From Deltaproteobacteria bacterium (GTDB lineage Bacteria > Desulfobacterota > GWC2-55-46 > UBA9637): 33,097 nt of DNA. Below are positions 8,352 through 16,183 of the stretch, piece by piece. The notes beneath the pieces are model-generated. The model was given only the letters and a program-made list of their open reading frames with translations, did no database searches and was not told the origin of the DNA. Made by a program: the position numbers and the translations under genes. Every line of letters begins with the position of its first letter. The stretch's first letter is position 1. The stretch spans positions 1-33,097 of the forward strand of contig JACQEJ010000028.1 in NCBI GenBank assembly GCA_016200645.1. Direction: 5' to 3'.

Positions 8352-8464
8352 ATCTATAACCTCCGTAGAATAATAGAAGTTCACTTTTTTAACATATCTT
8401 AAGATTGATTGCAAGAATTTTTATAAAAATTTTTATAAAAAACGTATGCAAAGGCAGGATTAAA

Positions 8465-9028
8465 ATGACCATAAAAAAAGGCATCCTCAGTATATGCTCA
8501 ACACTCCTATTTGCAATAATAGCCTTCATGTATCTGGATTTCGCAAACAAGACCGGTGCATATGAACAATATGCTGGTGGAGCGGATGCAATTGTTGTGC
8601 TTACAGGCGGACGGGGGAGGATTGATCAAGGTCTTAATCTCTTGGCTAACGGCAGGGCAGGTCGTCTCATCATTGCCGGCGTTGATAAGGACGCAAATCT
8701 TGAATCTATTTTCTTTAAAAAGGCTGACAAACTTGATACGAAAAAAATTATATTGGAAAAAGGGTCCACAAGCACCTATGAAAACGCCCTGGAGGTAAAA
8801 AAAATTGTTGAAGCCATGAATATAAAATCAATAATCCTTTTAACTTCATACTATCACATGAAAAGAGCATCCTATATCTTTAGCCGCATGTTGCCATCCC
8901 GGGTAACGATACATCTTTACCCTGTCTCAACTCAGAATTTTGACGAAAAAGCATGGTGGAAGGGAGAGGGGCCTGTGCTGCTTGCCGGGGAGTTTTTAAA
9001 GTTATACTGGTATAGGTTATGGATATAG
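8465..9028 (+). CDS. YdcF/DUF218-family envelope protein
   Basis: This 187-residue protein has one N-terminal membrane segment (about 7-22) and a DUF218 domain facing the periplasm. Family blocks are ADAIVVLTGGRGRIDQGLNL, the E-x-x-STSTYENA loop, and LLTSYYHMKRASYIF. DUF218 proteins include SanA, YdcF and ElyC and are tied to envelope or polysaccharide functions; the reaction is not settled. The ATG at 8465 follows a GCAGGAT site. A farther upstream TTG (8405) lacks one. It is divergent from rpmB. Confidence 0.85.
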   Translation: MTIKKGILSICSTLLFAIIAFMYLDFANKTGAYEQYAGGADAIVVLTGGRGRIDQGLNLLANGRAGRLIIAGVDKDANLESIFFKKADKLDTKKIILEKGSTSTYENALEVKKIVEAMNIKSIILLTSYYHMKRASYIFSRMLPSRVTIHLYPVSTQNFDEKAWWKGEGPVLLAGEFLKLYWYRLWI

Positions 9029-9033
9029 AAACG

Positions 9034-9061
9034 GTAGGGGCATGACATGTCATGCCCCTAC
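9034..9061. repeat. 28-bp perfect palindrome (GTAGGGGC family)
   Basis: The half-site GTAGGGGCATGACA is followed directly by its exact reverse complement. It fills the gap between convergent stop codons at 9028 and 9074, so the transcript would fold into a strong hairpin. Related palindromes occur at 19521-19590 and, more divergent, at 5523-5550. Confidence 0.85.
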
Positions 9062-9073
9062 TCAGGGCGGGTT

Positions 9074-9358
9074 TCAATCTTCCGGCAGTTTATATCCTTT
9101 GCCAGCAAACTGGATATTTGCAGGGTCATTGCATCTTGGCGGAGATACTGCATGAACACCGCCGCATTTTGGGCATTTGGCCACAAAGGTTTTCATAGAA
9201 AACCTTTCTCTGCACCCCTGACAGATGGCATCCAAGCCGCCATCCGGTATCGGCGCATTCCTTACAGCCCCTCCATGCGCATTATAGACAAACTCCACTA
9301 ACTCTAAACCTTCAGAAAAAGGTCCAGCCCCTGTAGAACAGCTTCCACAGCCACCCAT
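9074..9358 (-). CDS. Small cysteine-rich zinc-ribbon-like protein, function unknown
   Basis: The product is 94 residues and opens MGGCGSCSTGAGPF. It carries a CQGC pair and a CPKCGGVHAVSPPRC block, which look like one or two zinc ribbons. The ATG at 9358 is preferred over 9391 because AGGAGG lies 8 bases upstream of it. I do not recognise a named family. The GGCGSC start resembles metal- or cluster-handling proteins, but nothing nearby supports a specific job. It is convergent with the YdcF-like gene and is probably transcribed alone. Confidence 0.75.
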   Translation of the reverse strand: MGGCGSCSTGAGPFSEGLELVEFVYNAHGGAVRNAPIPDGGLDAICQGCRERFSMKTFVAKCPKCGGVHAVSPPRCNDPANIQFAGKGYKLPED

Positions 9359-9439
9359 TTTCAAAACCTCCTGTTGATTTAAATTTTCCATATTTTAACG
9401 CATGTCTTCTTAAAAATCAAAATATTTTTCATTCTTTTC

Positions 9440-9465
9440 ATTCTGAATAAAGATTCTGAATAAAG
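9440..9465. repeat. Tandem 13-bp direct repeat upstream of the small membrane protein
   Basis: ATTCTGAATAAAG occurs twice back to back (9440-9452 and 9453-9465), just before the promoter at 9473. Such a pair could be an activator or repressor site. Confidence 0.6.
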
Positions 9466-9472
9466 ATTTTTC

Positions 9473-9501
9473 TTGAGTAATCATGGGAACAGATTTAAAA
9501 T
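9473..9501 (+). promoter_or_regulatory. Sigma-70-like promoter for the 9556 gene
   Basis: TTGAGT (9473-9478) and TAAAAT (9496-9501) are separated by 17 bases. The gene start at 9556 is about 50 bases downstream. Confidence 0.55.
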
Positions 9502-9555
9502 ACAACCATCAATGAGCTTGCTTCCAGGGCATGTAAGGGTAAAGGAGATGACAGC

Positions 9556-9810
9556 ATGAATGATACTACTAAGGAAATATTCCTCTATGCATTAACATTT
9601 ATAGGCTTGCTTGCAGTGATATTTGTTGGAGGGAGGTATGTGCAACGGCTTCCTTCTCATATAAAAAAGAAGATAAACCAGATAAGTTTTGGCGTCGCGG
9701 CAGCCAGCGGGATTCTACTCTATATATTCCATTACGCAGTCCTTCTGTATCTGTTCCTCGTCTCCCTTGTATGTTTTTTCCTCTTTTTCAATTATAAAGA
9801 AGAGGGGTAG
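9556..9810 (+). CDS. Small two-to-three-helix membrane protein, unknown
   Basis: The 84-residue product has hydrophobic segments at about 9-26 and 43-78 (the second long enough for two spans), with a basic loop RLPSHIKKKINQ between them. The ATG at 9556 has an AAGGAGATG site 7 to 9 bases upstream. No family is recognised. It has its own promoter and a tandem repeat upstream, and is followed by a folded 7-nt repeat array, so it looks like a single-gene unit. Confidence 0.7.
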   Translation: MNDTTKEIFLYALTFIGLLAVIFVGGRYVQRLPSHIKKKINQISFGVAAASGILLYIFHYAVLLYLFLVSLVCFFLFFNYKEEG

Positions 9811-9832
9811 TCGCTTCGCTCCATTGAAAAAT

Positions 9833-9895
9833 GCAAATTGTAAATTGCAAAATTTAGAGCCTGTTCTTTTAAATTTGCAATTTGCAATTTGCAAT
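9833..9895. terminator. Hairpin made of 7-nt repeats
   Basis: The left units GCAAATT, GTAAATT, GCAAAAT (9833-9853) face the right units AATTTGC x3 (9872-9892). The arms are complementary around a short loop. It lies between convergent genes ending at 9810 and 9899 and probably serves both as a terminator. Confidence 0.65.
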
Positions 9896-9898
9896 TAT

Positions 9899-10351
9899 TT
9901 AATCTATCCCTTCCACTTCAATTCCGTTATTTTTCAGCAATTGCGCTGTGATACCCATGCCATTGATGATTTCGCCATTTCTATAAATAAGCCGCACGCC
10001 GCAGGAAGGACTCTTTTCTTTCAGTAAAGCCTTTTTTGCGCCAAGGAGTCTGACGATCTTTAAGACCTCGTCGGCGCCATGTATAAATTCTTTCGTTACA
10101 TCCTTGCCGGTGATGTCAATGACAACTCCCCCCGCCCCCCTCTTTGATAAAGAGGGGGAGCAAGGGGGAGTTATTTCCGCCTGAGGTCTTGGTGTGGGGA
10201 GGCCGCCGAGCTGTTCGGGGCAAACAGGGATCAGGATTTTATTGGCATATCGTTTTATTAAATCTCTGCGCACGGCGTTTGTCCCATTATAACGGGAGTT
10301 GATTCCGATCAGGCAGGCGCTAATGAGGATGGGATTTCGTATTGGTGTCAT
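9899..10351 (-). CDS. DUF523 family protein
   Basis: This 150-residue protein carries the DUF523 landmarks: ISACLIGINSRYNG (about 10-23), IPVCPEQLGGLPTPR (41-55), and KSPSCG (about 113-118). Conserved cysteines suggest metal or thiol chemistry, but the family function is unknown. Residues 61-77 (TPPCSPSLSKRGAGGVV) are an insertion between two conserved blocks, encoded by a C/G-rich palindrome. Its ATG (10351) is 3 bases after the purN stop with a GGAG site, so it is the last gene of purM-purN-DUF523. Confidence 0.88.
   Translation of the reverse strand: MTPIRNPILISACLIGINSRYNGTNAVRRDLIKRYANKILIPVCPEQLGGLPTPRPQAEITPPCSPSLSKRGAGGVVIDITGKDVTKEFIHGADEVLKIVRLLGAKKALLKEKSPSCGVRLIYRNGEIINGMGITAQLLKNNGIEVEGID
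10124..10172. repeat. In-frame CCCCC/GGGGG palindrome in the DUF523 gene
   Basis: The outer arms AACTCCCCCC and GGGGGAGTT and the inner CCCCCTCTTT and AAAGAGGGGG pair around a 3-base loop. It encodes SPSLSKRGAGG on the gene strand. A sister copy in the hydrogenase gene (28334-28377) encodes SPLWKRGVKGG in the same orientation. Confidence 0.85.
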
Positions 10352-10354
10352 TTT

Positions 10355-11005
10355 TTAAATCTCCACCTTTGGATTTTCCAGCACACCTTCGGTCTTAGGC
10401 TGATTTTTTATTATGACCTTTCTCCCCCGTATCTCAATTCTTCCTTGCGCAAAAAATTGTATTGCCTGGGGGTATATCCTGTGCTCTTCTTTTAAAATCC
10501 TTTGAGCAAGGGTCTCCTCTGTATCATCATCATATACAGGCGCCACGGCCTGAATAATAACCGGGCCCGTATCAACTCCCTCATCAACAAAATGGACTGT
10601 GCAGCCGGAGAATTTTACTCCATATTCAACCGCCTTTTTCTGCGCACGAAGCCCTGGGAATGCCGGGAGCAGGGCAGGATGGATGTTCATAATCTTCATG
10701 GGAAACGCCCTGATAAAAGCCCGGCTCAAAAGCCTCATAAAACCAGCCAGAATCACCAGATCTACAGCATGGGATTTCAGTATCTCAACAAGATGCTTAT
10801 CGCAATCCTCACGCACGGGGAAGCGGTTGTCCTGAATGATAAATACAGGAATATGGTGTTTTTTTGCCCGCTCAATAGCATAGGCATCAGAATTATTGCT
10901 GATGACAATCTTTATGCGGGCATTCAGTTTGCCCGACTCAATGCTGTCTATTATGGCCTGGAGATTTGTGCCGCTGCCTGAGACCAAGACGGCTAAGTTA
11001 ATCAT
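10355..11005 (-). CDS. purN: Phosphoribosylglycinamide formyltransferase
   Basis: PurN transfers a formyl group from 10-formyl-tetrahydrofolate to GAR, the third step of IMP synthesis. The 216-residue protein has the phosphate loop [11 protein letters not shown] (8-18), the catalytic [12 protein letters not shown] block (Asn and His) and [17 protein letters not shown] with the catalytic Asp. The length fits the family, with a short C-terminal tail. The start ATG overlaps the purM stop by 4 bases (ATGA), so the two are translationally coupled. Confidence 0.96.
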   Translation of the reverse strand: MINLAVLVSGSGTNLQAIIDSIESGKLNARIKIVISNNSDAYAIERAKKHHIPVFIIQDNRFPVREDCDKHLVEILKSHAVDLVILAGFMRLLSRAFIRAFPMKIMNIHPALLPAFPGLRAQKKAVEYGVKFSGCTVHFVDEGVDTGPVIIQAVAPVYDDDTEETLAQRILKEEHRIYPQAIQFFAQGRIEIRGRKVIIKNQPKTEGVLENPKVEI

Positions 11006-12042
11006 ACAATGAAAACCTGCTCTTCCCCGGAGGTTCTTTTTTCTATCACACCGATTAAAAATGCCTTTTCTCTCAAAGCATTTAATTTTTCGAGAACTCC
11101 GGCAGTATCATTTTTTGATACGATGATTACCATGCCTATTCCGCAGTTAAATGTCCTGAACATCTCTCGTCTTGATATGTTGCCGGCCTCTTGTATCAAT
11201 TGAAATATGAATGGCGGTTTCCAACTATCTCTGAAAATTACAGCCTTTTGAGATTTCGGGAGTATCCTGGGGATATTTTCAATAAGCCCGCCGCCGGTGA
11301 TATGGGCAATGCCTTTTATGTTAGATTTTTTCCGGAGCGCCTTTATGATTTTTACATATATCCTCGTGGGCGTAAGCAGTTCTTCCCCGATATTTTTTTT
11401 AAGCCCTGATATTCTGCTTCCTGGCTTTAATTTTATCGAGTCAAAGAGAACCTTTCTTGCCAGAGAATATCCGTTGCTGTGCAGACCGCTGGATGCAAGG
11501 CCTATTATCTTATCTCCCGGTTTTATGTCGGAGCCGTCAATGATATTATCCTTCTCTGCTATTCCAACAACAAACCCTGCCAGGTCATATTCTCCGTCTT
11601 GATAAAATCCCGGCATTTCCGCTGTCTCGCCTCCAACCAGAGCGCATTCAGCCTCTTTGCATCCCTTTGCAATACCCTTAATTACTGTTGCAGCGGTCTT
11701 GGCATTGAGCTTTCCTGCTGCAAAATAATCCAGAAAAAATAAAGGCTCTGCGCCGCTTACAATCACATCATTTACACCCATTGCAACCAGATCTATGCCA
11801 ATGGTATCATGTTTGTTCAGCATGAATGCAATTTTCAGCTTTGTCCCAACTCCATCCGTTGATGAAACCAGAACAGGGTTTTTATATTTCTTGAGATCAA
11901 GCGCAAATAGCGCGCCAAAGCCGCCGATACCTGCCATGACCTCCGGCCGCGAAGCAGTTTCGGCAATAGGTTTTATGAGGTTTACAAGCCTTTCGCCTTC
12001 ATCTATATTTACGCCCGCTTTTTTATAGGTAATGCCCGGCAT
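11002..12042 (-). CDS. purM: Phosphoribosylformylglycinamidine cyclo-ligase (AIR synthetase)
   Basis: PurM closes FGAM to AIR with ATP, the fifth step of IMP synthesis. The product is 346 residues, full length. Family blocks are the start [74 protein letters not shown], and [23 protein letters not shown] lies 7 bases before the ATG. It heads the minus-strand unit purM-purN-DUF523. The purS and purQ genes are 10 kb away on the other strand. Confidence 0.97.
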   Translation of the reverse strand: MPGITYKKAGVNIDEGERLVNLIKPIAETASRPEVMAGIGGFGALFALDLKKYKNPVLVSSTDGVGTKLKIAFMLNKHDTIGIDLVAMGVNDVIVSGAEPLFFLDYFAAGKLNAKTAATVIKGIAKGCKEAECALVGGETAEMPGFYQDGEYDLAGFVVGIAEKDNIIDGSDIKPGDKIIGLASSGLHSNGYSLARKVLFDSIKLKPGSRISGLKKNIGEELLTPTRIYVKIIKALRKKSNIKGIAHITGGGLIENIPRILPKSQKAVIFRDSWKPPFIFQLIQEAGNISRREMFRTFNCGIGMVIIVSKNDTAGVLEKLNALREKAFLIGVIEKRTSGEEQVFIV

Positions 12043-12181
12043 CCTGTGTCCTCCTGATAGGTTGAAGGTTAGGAGCAGATCTTTTAGCGGCTGCCCTTAA
12101 CCCGCAGTTTCTGCGTAAGGTTAATTCAACTGACAGTTAAAGTCAATATTTTTAAATCTAAAAAAACAGTCTCAAAATTCC

Positions 12182-12209
12182 TTGACATGGATTGAGAATT
12201 GAGTATAAT
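12182..12209 (+). promoter_or_regulatory. Near-consensus sigma-70 promoter for the cytochrome operon
   Basis: TTGACA (12182-12187) and TATAAT (12204-12209) are both perfect consensus hexamers, 16 bases apart. Transcription would start near 12216, leaving a leader of roughly 110 bases before the cytochrome gene. Confidence 0.85.
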
Positions 12210-12215
12210 GAAACT

Positions 12216-12320
12216 AAGCTTATCAAGCTTACGGAGACCGATAAGCCGCTTCATAACGCAAAACGGGGTGATGGTGCCTCAGGATTGAGTTTCGATCTTG
12301 AGGTATTTTTTTTTAGGGGT
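12216..12320 (+). promoter_or_regulatory. Structured 5' leader of the cytochrome gene (candidate attenuator or riboswitch)
   Basis: The leader contains a 7-bp stem GCTTATC/GATAAGC (about 12218-12245), then a GC-containing stretch, then a complete intrinsic terminator (12277-12315) just before the ribosome-binding site. A terminator placed here makes sense only if it is conditional. I could not match the upstream part to a known aptamer class. Confidence 0.5.
12277..12315 (+). terminator. Intrinsic terminator in the cytochrome leader
   Basis: CCTCAGGAT and ATCTTGAGG form a 9-bp stem (one G-U pair) with a 9-base loop. TA and nine T residues follow. It ends 5 bases before the start region of the cytochrome gene. 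Confidence 0.75.
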
Positions 12321-12329
12321 ATGGTGAGC

Positions 12330-14417
12330 ATGAGAAGATTTTTACTCCTTTCTGCGATAGCCCTGATATTTGTCGCAGCATATCTATTGACAGATTTAAA
12401 ATCTGTCCCCACAAGCGCCTTTGCCACAGGCAATGCCTATACATCCACAAAACACGGCGGCGGCACAACAGACGGGGCGCTGCCATACGATGCAGGGAAC
12501 GGCCCGGGCGTTGACCGGTCTGTCAACCCGGATTACACGACAAAGTATTATAACAGCGCATCTGCAGGGGCAGGAAAGTATAAAGGCGGCGAGTGCAGCC
12601 AGTGCCATGAGCCCCACGCAAGCTTCGGAGGATATAATGGAGAGCCGCCGCCGAATTCAACTACCGGCGATACAGCCTCAGGGGAATCTGCAACAGAGCC
12701 CTGGCCTAGAAAGAGCCGCACTGGTTTAAATGCCGGCAATACTGGCAGCTGTCTTAACTGCCATACGCCCCACGGAATAAGCGGAAGCGCAAATTATGCC
12801 AATGATGTTGGAACTGCCCCTGCTTCAGGCAATTATAAAGTAACATCCACCACCCCCACGGGCCTCATTCCCCGACAGCTCATAGCATGGGAAGAGGCAT
12901 TGTGCCTGAGATGCCATGACAGCGATGGCCCTGCAACAGCAGGCGGCGCTATTACGACAAACATAAAGGCGGAGGTGGACAACTACCTCGCCACAGCGGG
13001 CAGCGGCCACCCTGTGCGGAGCGACACATATTATGGCAGGCATAACCTTGCCAATGAATCGCAGAATAAGTTGCCTGCAACAGGTTGGTTTACTGCAACC
13101 ACTTCTCACGCAGAATGCACGGACTGTCACAACCCTCACATTGTCAAGGGATATGGCTCAGCCCCGGGGACTTACCCGAACCCTCAGCGGGCCACTGTCT
13201 TCCAGTGGAGCGGCACAACGAGCTTTCAGCCAAACAGGTCTGTCGGAACTTACGGGGTCTATATCAGCCCTGTCAACTTCGGAGTATGGGGAATAACGGT
13301 TACTCAGGGTACAGGCGCCTACGCCTCTACCGTAGCCAACCTTGGCTCCACCAACTATGTCTACGAACTCTGCCTCAAATGCCATTCATACTGGGGGTCG
13401 GGCGACGGCGCCCCTGGAACATACACCAACCAACCCAACTCCCCGTCAACAGTAAGCCCAAAGGCATGGACAGACTCATGGATGCCTGTCAATTATAAAA
13501 TGACGGATCTGGCCGATGAATTCAAGACGAGTAATTACGGATTCCATCCTGTATTCGGTCAAGGGGTAAATACCCCTGAGGCTGCGAGTCTCAGAAACCC
13601 CAACTGGTGTAATGAGGGAACAGCTGCCTATGGCGGTAGCTGCACCAGCAAGGCAGGTGATAGGAGCGATTTATTCACTGCCCCGCCTTTTGCCAATGCG
13701 GCTCAGACCCTTTCCGAAAACTTTGTCCCGCCGTGGAACCATAAATCATTTATTACATGCGTTGACTGCCATGAGGCGGAAAATGTGGATGCGGCCGGCG
13801 CCATTGCCAGGGGACCCCACGGCTCTGCAAGGCCCTTTATCCTGAGGCAGTCAGATTCAAACATCTCCTATACTATCTGCGCTACCGCAGGCACAACTTC
13901 AGCGTGCGGCAGTACAACTTCCTATAGCTACGCCACTGTCCCCGGCGCTACTCCAAACTTCTGTCTCAACTGCCATAGGGTGGATGTCTATAGCTGCATG
14001 GGTTGTTACGGCGCTTCGCATGTAGCTACCTATAACAGCTTTGCCAGACAACCACACCCCCCGGACCCTGGCCGAAACTCCTTTGATACCAATCCCAACG
14101 GCAATCCTCCGCCCAGAGGGATTACCTGTCTATTCTGTCACGGCGGAGGGCTTAAAAGCGATGGCACAACAAAGCTTGGCACCATCCATGGAAGCAATGA
14201 GGGTGTTGGACCAAATGGAACCAGCGCCAGGGGTAAGCGCCTCCTTACGGGTGTTGCATGGAAGGGGGTTACAAGGAGCACAACTACTGCAGCGGGGAGT
14301 TGTTGGTTTGGCGCTTCCGGAGCAGGCACCCTCAATGGATGCACCCAGCATGGCAATGGTTTTACAGGAGCCATGAATGCTGCCGCAAATTATAATTATG
14401 ACCCAGGGCCTCCATAA
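12330..14417 (+). CDS. Exported multiheme c-type cytochrome (8 CXXCH plus one CXXCY)
   Basis: From the ATG at 12330 the product is 695 residues. It opens with a signal peptide MRRFLLLSAIALIFVAAYLL and a likely cut after SAFA. Heme-binding CXXCH motifs start at about residues 89, 141, 192, 263, 348, 477, 545 and 600. A ninth site at 556 reads CMGCY. Several motifs are followed by a PH pair (CSQCHEPH, CLNCHTPH, CTDCHNPH), typical of the doubled-CXXCH group seen in metal-reducer electron-transfer cytochromes. Start choice is uncertain: a GTG at 12324 is better spaced from AGGGG. An upstream frame to 12192 is ruled out because it overlaps the promoter. ResB/CcsA downstream would attach the hemes. 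Confidence 0.92.
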   Translation: MRRFLLLSAIALIFVAAYLLTDLKSVPTSAFATGNAYTSTKHGGGTTDGALPYDAGNGPGVDRSVNPDYTTKYYNSASAGAGKYKGGECSQCHEPHASFGGYNGEPPPNSTTGDTASGESATEPWPRKSRTGLNAGNTGSCLNCHTPHGISGSANYANDVGTAPASGNYKVTSTTPTGLIPRQLIAWEEALCLRCHDSDGPATAGGAITTNIKAEVDNYLATAGSGHPVRSDTYYGRHNLANESQNKLPATGWFTATTSHAECTDCHNPHIVKGYGSAPGTYPNPQRATVFQWSGTTSFQPNRSVGTYGVYISPVNFGVWGITVTQGTGAYASTVANLGSTNYVYELCLKCHSYWGSGDGAPGTYTNQPNSPSTVSPKAWTDSWMPVNYKMTDLADEFKTSNYGFHPVFGQGVNTPEAASLRNPNWCNEGTAAYGGSCTSKAGDRSDLFTAPPFANAAQTLSENFVPPWNHKSFITCVDCHEAENVDAAGAIARGPHGSARPFILRQSDSNISYTICATAGTTSACGSTTSYSYATVPGATPNFCLNCHRVDVYSCMGCYGASHVATYNSFARQPHPPDPGRNSFDTNPNGNPPPRGITCLFCHGGGLKSDGTTKLGTIHGSNEGVGPNGTSARGKRLLTGVAWKGVTRSTTTAAGSCWFGASGAGTLNGCTQHGNGFTGAMNAAANYNYDPGPP

Positions 14418-14430
14418 AACAAACTACCTT

Positions 14431-14476
14431 TTTCTAATTTCCAATTTCCAAAGGAATTAGAAATTAGAAATTAGAA
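14431..14476. terminator. 7-nt repeat hairpin between cytochrome and propeller genes
   Basis: The left units TCTAATT and TCCAATT (14433-14446) face the right units AATTAGA x3 (14455-14475). The right arm runs straight into the AGGAGG site of the next gene. Folding could reduce or tune translation of that gene. Confidence 0.6.
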
Positions 14477-14486
14477 AGGAGGATAT

Positions 14487-15626
14487 GTGAAAAAGGCATG
14501 CCTTTTTACTTTTATTTTTCTCTGCATCGCTATGCCGGCCTTCAGCGAACCACAGCTTATCTGGAAACAGGTATGGGATAGCGGACACAACGATTACACC
14601 CCTCATGTTATTCTGGATAAAAAAGGGAATATCTATGTGGCATCCTCTTTTAATAATCCGTTTGAAGCAGGGCATCAGGCTGATATGCGTTTAATGAAAT
14701 ATGACAACCAGGGCAATGTTGTATGGAATAGAACCTATGATGGAGGAGAGGGGAGTGATTATTCAAATGGGGTATTGCAGGATACTAAGGGGGATATATA
14801 TCTCTACGGGCAATCTTTTAATAAGAAAGATTCCCTCTGGGATTTGCGGATAATAAAATACAGCGAGAAAGGCGAAGTTATATGGAATATTTCAGATAAA
14901 GCCAATAAGAATACTGTAGCCATCGGGATTGATATAGCTGAGAATGACAACCTCTATATCCTCGGCCTCCAGACTCTGTTTGATAAAAAGATTATGAGGC
15001 TTAAGAGCTATGACAGCGCTGGAAAAGGGCTCTGGGAAAAGGATTATGATATAGTATTTGAACCAAAGGCAATGCGCCTGTATAAAGACGCAATATACAT
15101 AACCGGCAGCAGGTTCAATCCTCAAAAAAATGGATGGGACATGCTTCTCCTTAAATTAGACAGGTCAGGAAAGATGTTATGGGAAAAGGTTGTATATAAT
15201 AAGGGGCTGGATAATAAGCCGGTCTCAATTATATTTGATGAGAGCGGAAACATCTATATAGGAGGAACATCAGGAAACACCGAGGGGCCTGACAGATATT
15301 ATAAGGTTGTCCTCTTAAAATATACAGATTCAGGAAAACTCTTATGGGAGGGCAGTTATGACAGCAAGCTTGGTGATGTTGCCTGGGACGCACGGTTAGG
15401 GGAAGATGGCTTTATATATGTTACCGGGAACACGGGAGGCTCCCTTTTTGTGGTGAAATTTGATATGAATGGGAAGGTTCTCTGGCATGTGAATTATGAG
15501 GGCGGAGATAAAGATGTTGGAACAGGGGTAGCGGCAGATGAGAACGGCAATGTTATTGTTTGCGGTGTCACCATTACCAAGTCAACGAAAAGCCCTGATA
15601 TTCTTACCGTAAAATACCGGCAATGA
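14487..15626 (+). CDS. Exported beta-propeller protein (SBBP/PQQ-like repeats)
   Basis: The 379-residue product starts at GTG 14487 with AGGAGG 4 bases upstream; an ATG two bases earlier is followed directly by a stop. A signal peptide (MKKACLFTFIFLCIAMPAFS) precedes about seven repeats of 45-50 residues. Each has a pattern like D..GNIYV.G and LLK.D..GK.LWE, ending with a W-rich closing strand. This is typical of SBBP-type propellers. No enzyme motif or cysteine pair is seen. It probably works outside the inner membrane next to the cytochrome, perhaps as a scaffold, by position only. Confidence 0.82.
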   Translation: MKKACLFTFIFLCIAMPAFSEPQLIWKQVWDSGHNDYTPHVILDKKGNIYVASSFNNPFEAGHQADMRLMKYDNQGNVVWNRTYDGGEGSDYSNGVLQDTKGDIYLYGQSFNKKDSLWDLRIIKYSEKGEVIWNISDKANKNTVAIGIDIAENDNLYILGLQTLFDKKIMRLKSYDSAGKGLWEKDYDIVFEPKAMRLYKDAIYITGSRFNPQKNGWDMLLLKLDRSGKMLWEKVVYNKGLDNKPVSIIFDESGNIYIGGTSGNTEGPDRYYKVVLLKYTDSGKLLWEGSYDSKLGDVAWDARLGEDGFIYVTGNTGGSLFVVKFDMNGKVLWHVNYEGGDKDVGTGVAADENGNVIVCGVTITKSTKSPDILTVKYRQ

Positions 15627-15664
15627 ATCTTCCTATGTTAAAACTGTCCTCAAAAAATTAGCCT

Positions 15665-16150
15665 GTGAAGGATATTGCAAGAAAACTTATCGTTGACTGT
15701 CTTGTATGCGCCATAGTGTTTGCCGTTGTGTTGTATGGCTGCGCCTCGAATCGGCCTGATGAGAAAACAGCGCTCAAGATTGTTATCGCCAAATATAACA
15801 ACGCCCTTGTAGAGGCGTATAAAGACCAGTCTTTTGAGCCGCTGAAGGCTGTGGCAGCGGCGGATGAGGTGAGCAAGGTAGATACCATTGTCAGCTCCTA
15901 CCTCCAGGCGAACCAGATAATGGAGGCAGATCTCCGCAAAATAGACTTTAAAGATATAAAAATAAAAGGGGATAAGGCTGCTGTGAAGACATCCGAGGAC
16001 TGGTCTTACAGGTGGATTGATTACAGGACAGGCAAGGAGATTGAGCCGCTTAAGCCTGTTCATTATGAGATGGTTTATCATCTGATAAAAAAAGACCGCA
16101 AGTGGCTCGTGGAAAAGGTGGAGGAGACGGGTGAAGGGAAAAGGCCTTGA
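15665..16150 (+). CDS. Lipoprotein, possibly ARC6/IMS- or NTF2-like
   Basis: The 161-residue product starts at GTG 15665 without a strong ribosome-binding site. Its N-terminus has a hydrophobic segment and a lipobox ending LYGC (Cys26), so it is probably lipid-anchored. The rest alternates helices and strands. It includes a wxY-type block DWSYRWIDYRTGKEI and YEMVYHLIKKDRKWLVEKVEE, which recalls NTF2-like or ARC6-IMS domains. I do not recognise a specific family. It sits between the propeller and ResB and may assist at the outer face of the inner membrane. Confidence 0.7.
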   Translation: MKDIARKLIVDCLVCAIVFAVVLYGCASNRPDEKTALKIVIAKYNNALVEAYKDQSFEPLKAVAAADEVSKVDTIVSSYLQANQIMEADLRKIDFKDIKIKGDKAAVKTSEDWSYRWIDYRTGKEIEPLKPVHYEMVYHLIKKDRKWLVEKVEETGEGKRP

Positions 16151-16183
16151 AGGATATGACCCATATGTTGTAATATTTTAATA

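Noticed and set aside
12216-12276. c-di-GMP (GEMM) riboswitch in the cytochrome leader
   Set aside because: ACGCAAAAC resembles part of the consensus, but the GCAAACC-type segment, the GNRA hairpin before it and the closing GGGUUGCC part are missing.
12192-12329. Longer N-terminus for the cytochrome
   Set aside because: It would start inside the promoter and translate the leader terminator; a proper signal peptide begins at 12330.
12396-14400. Several long open frames opposite and beside the cytochrome
   Set aside because: They show no family motifs and arise from the biased codons of the cytochrome gene.
14431-14476. CRISPR-like array
   Set aside because: Units are 7 bases with no spacers; the same applies to the other arrays.
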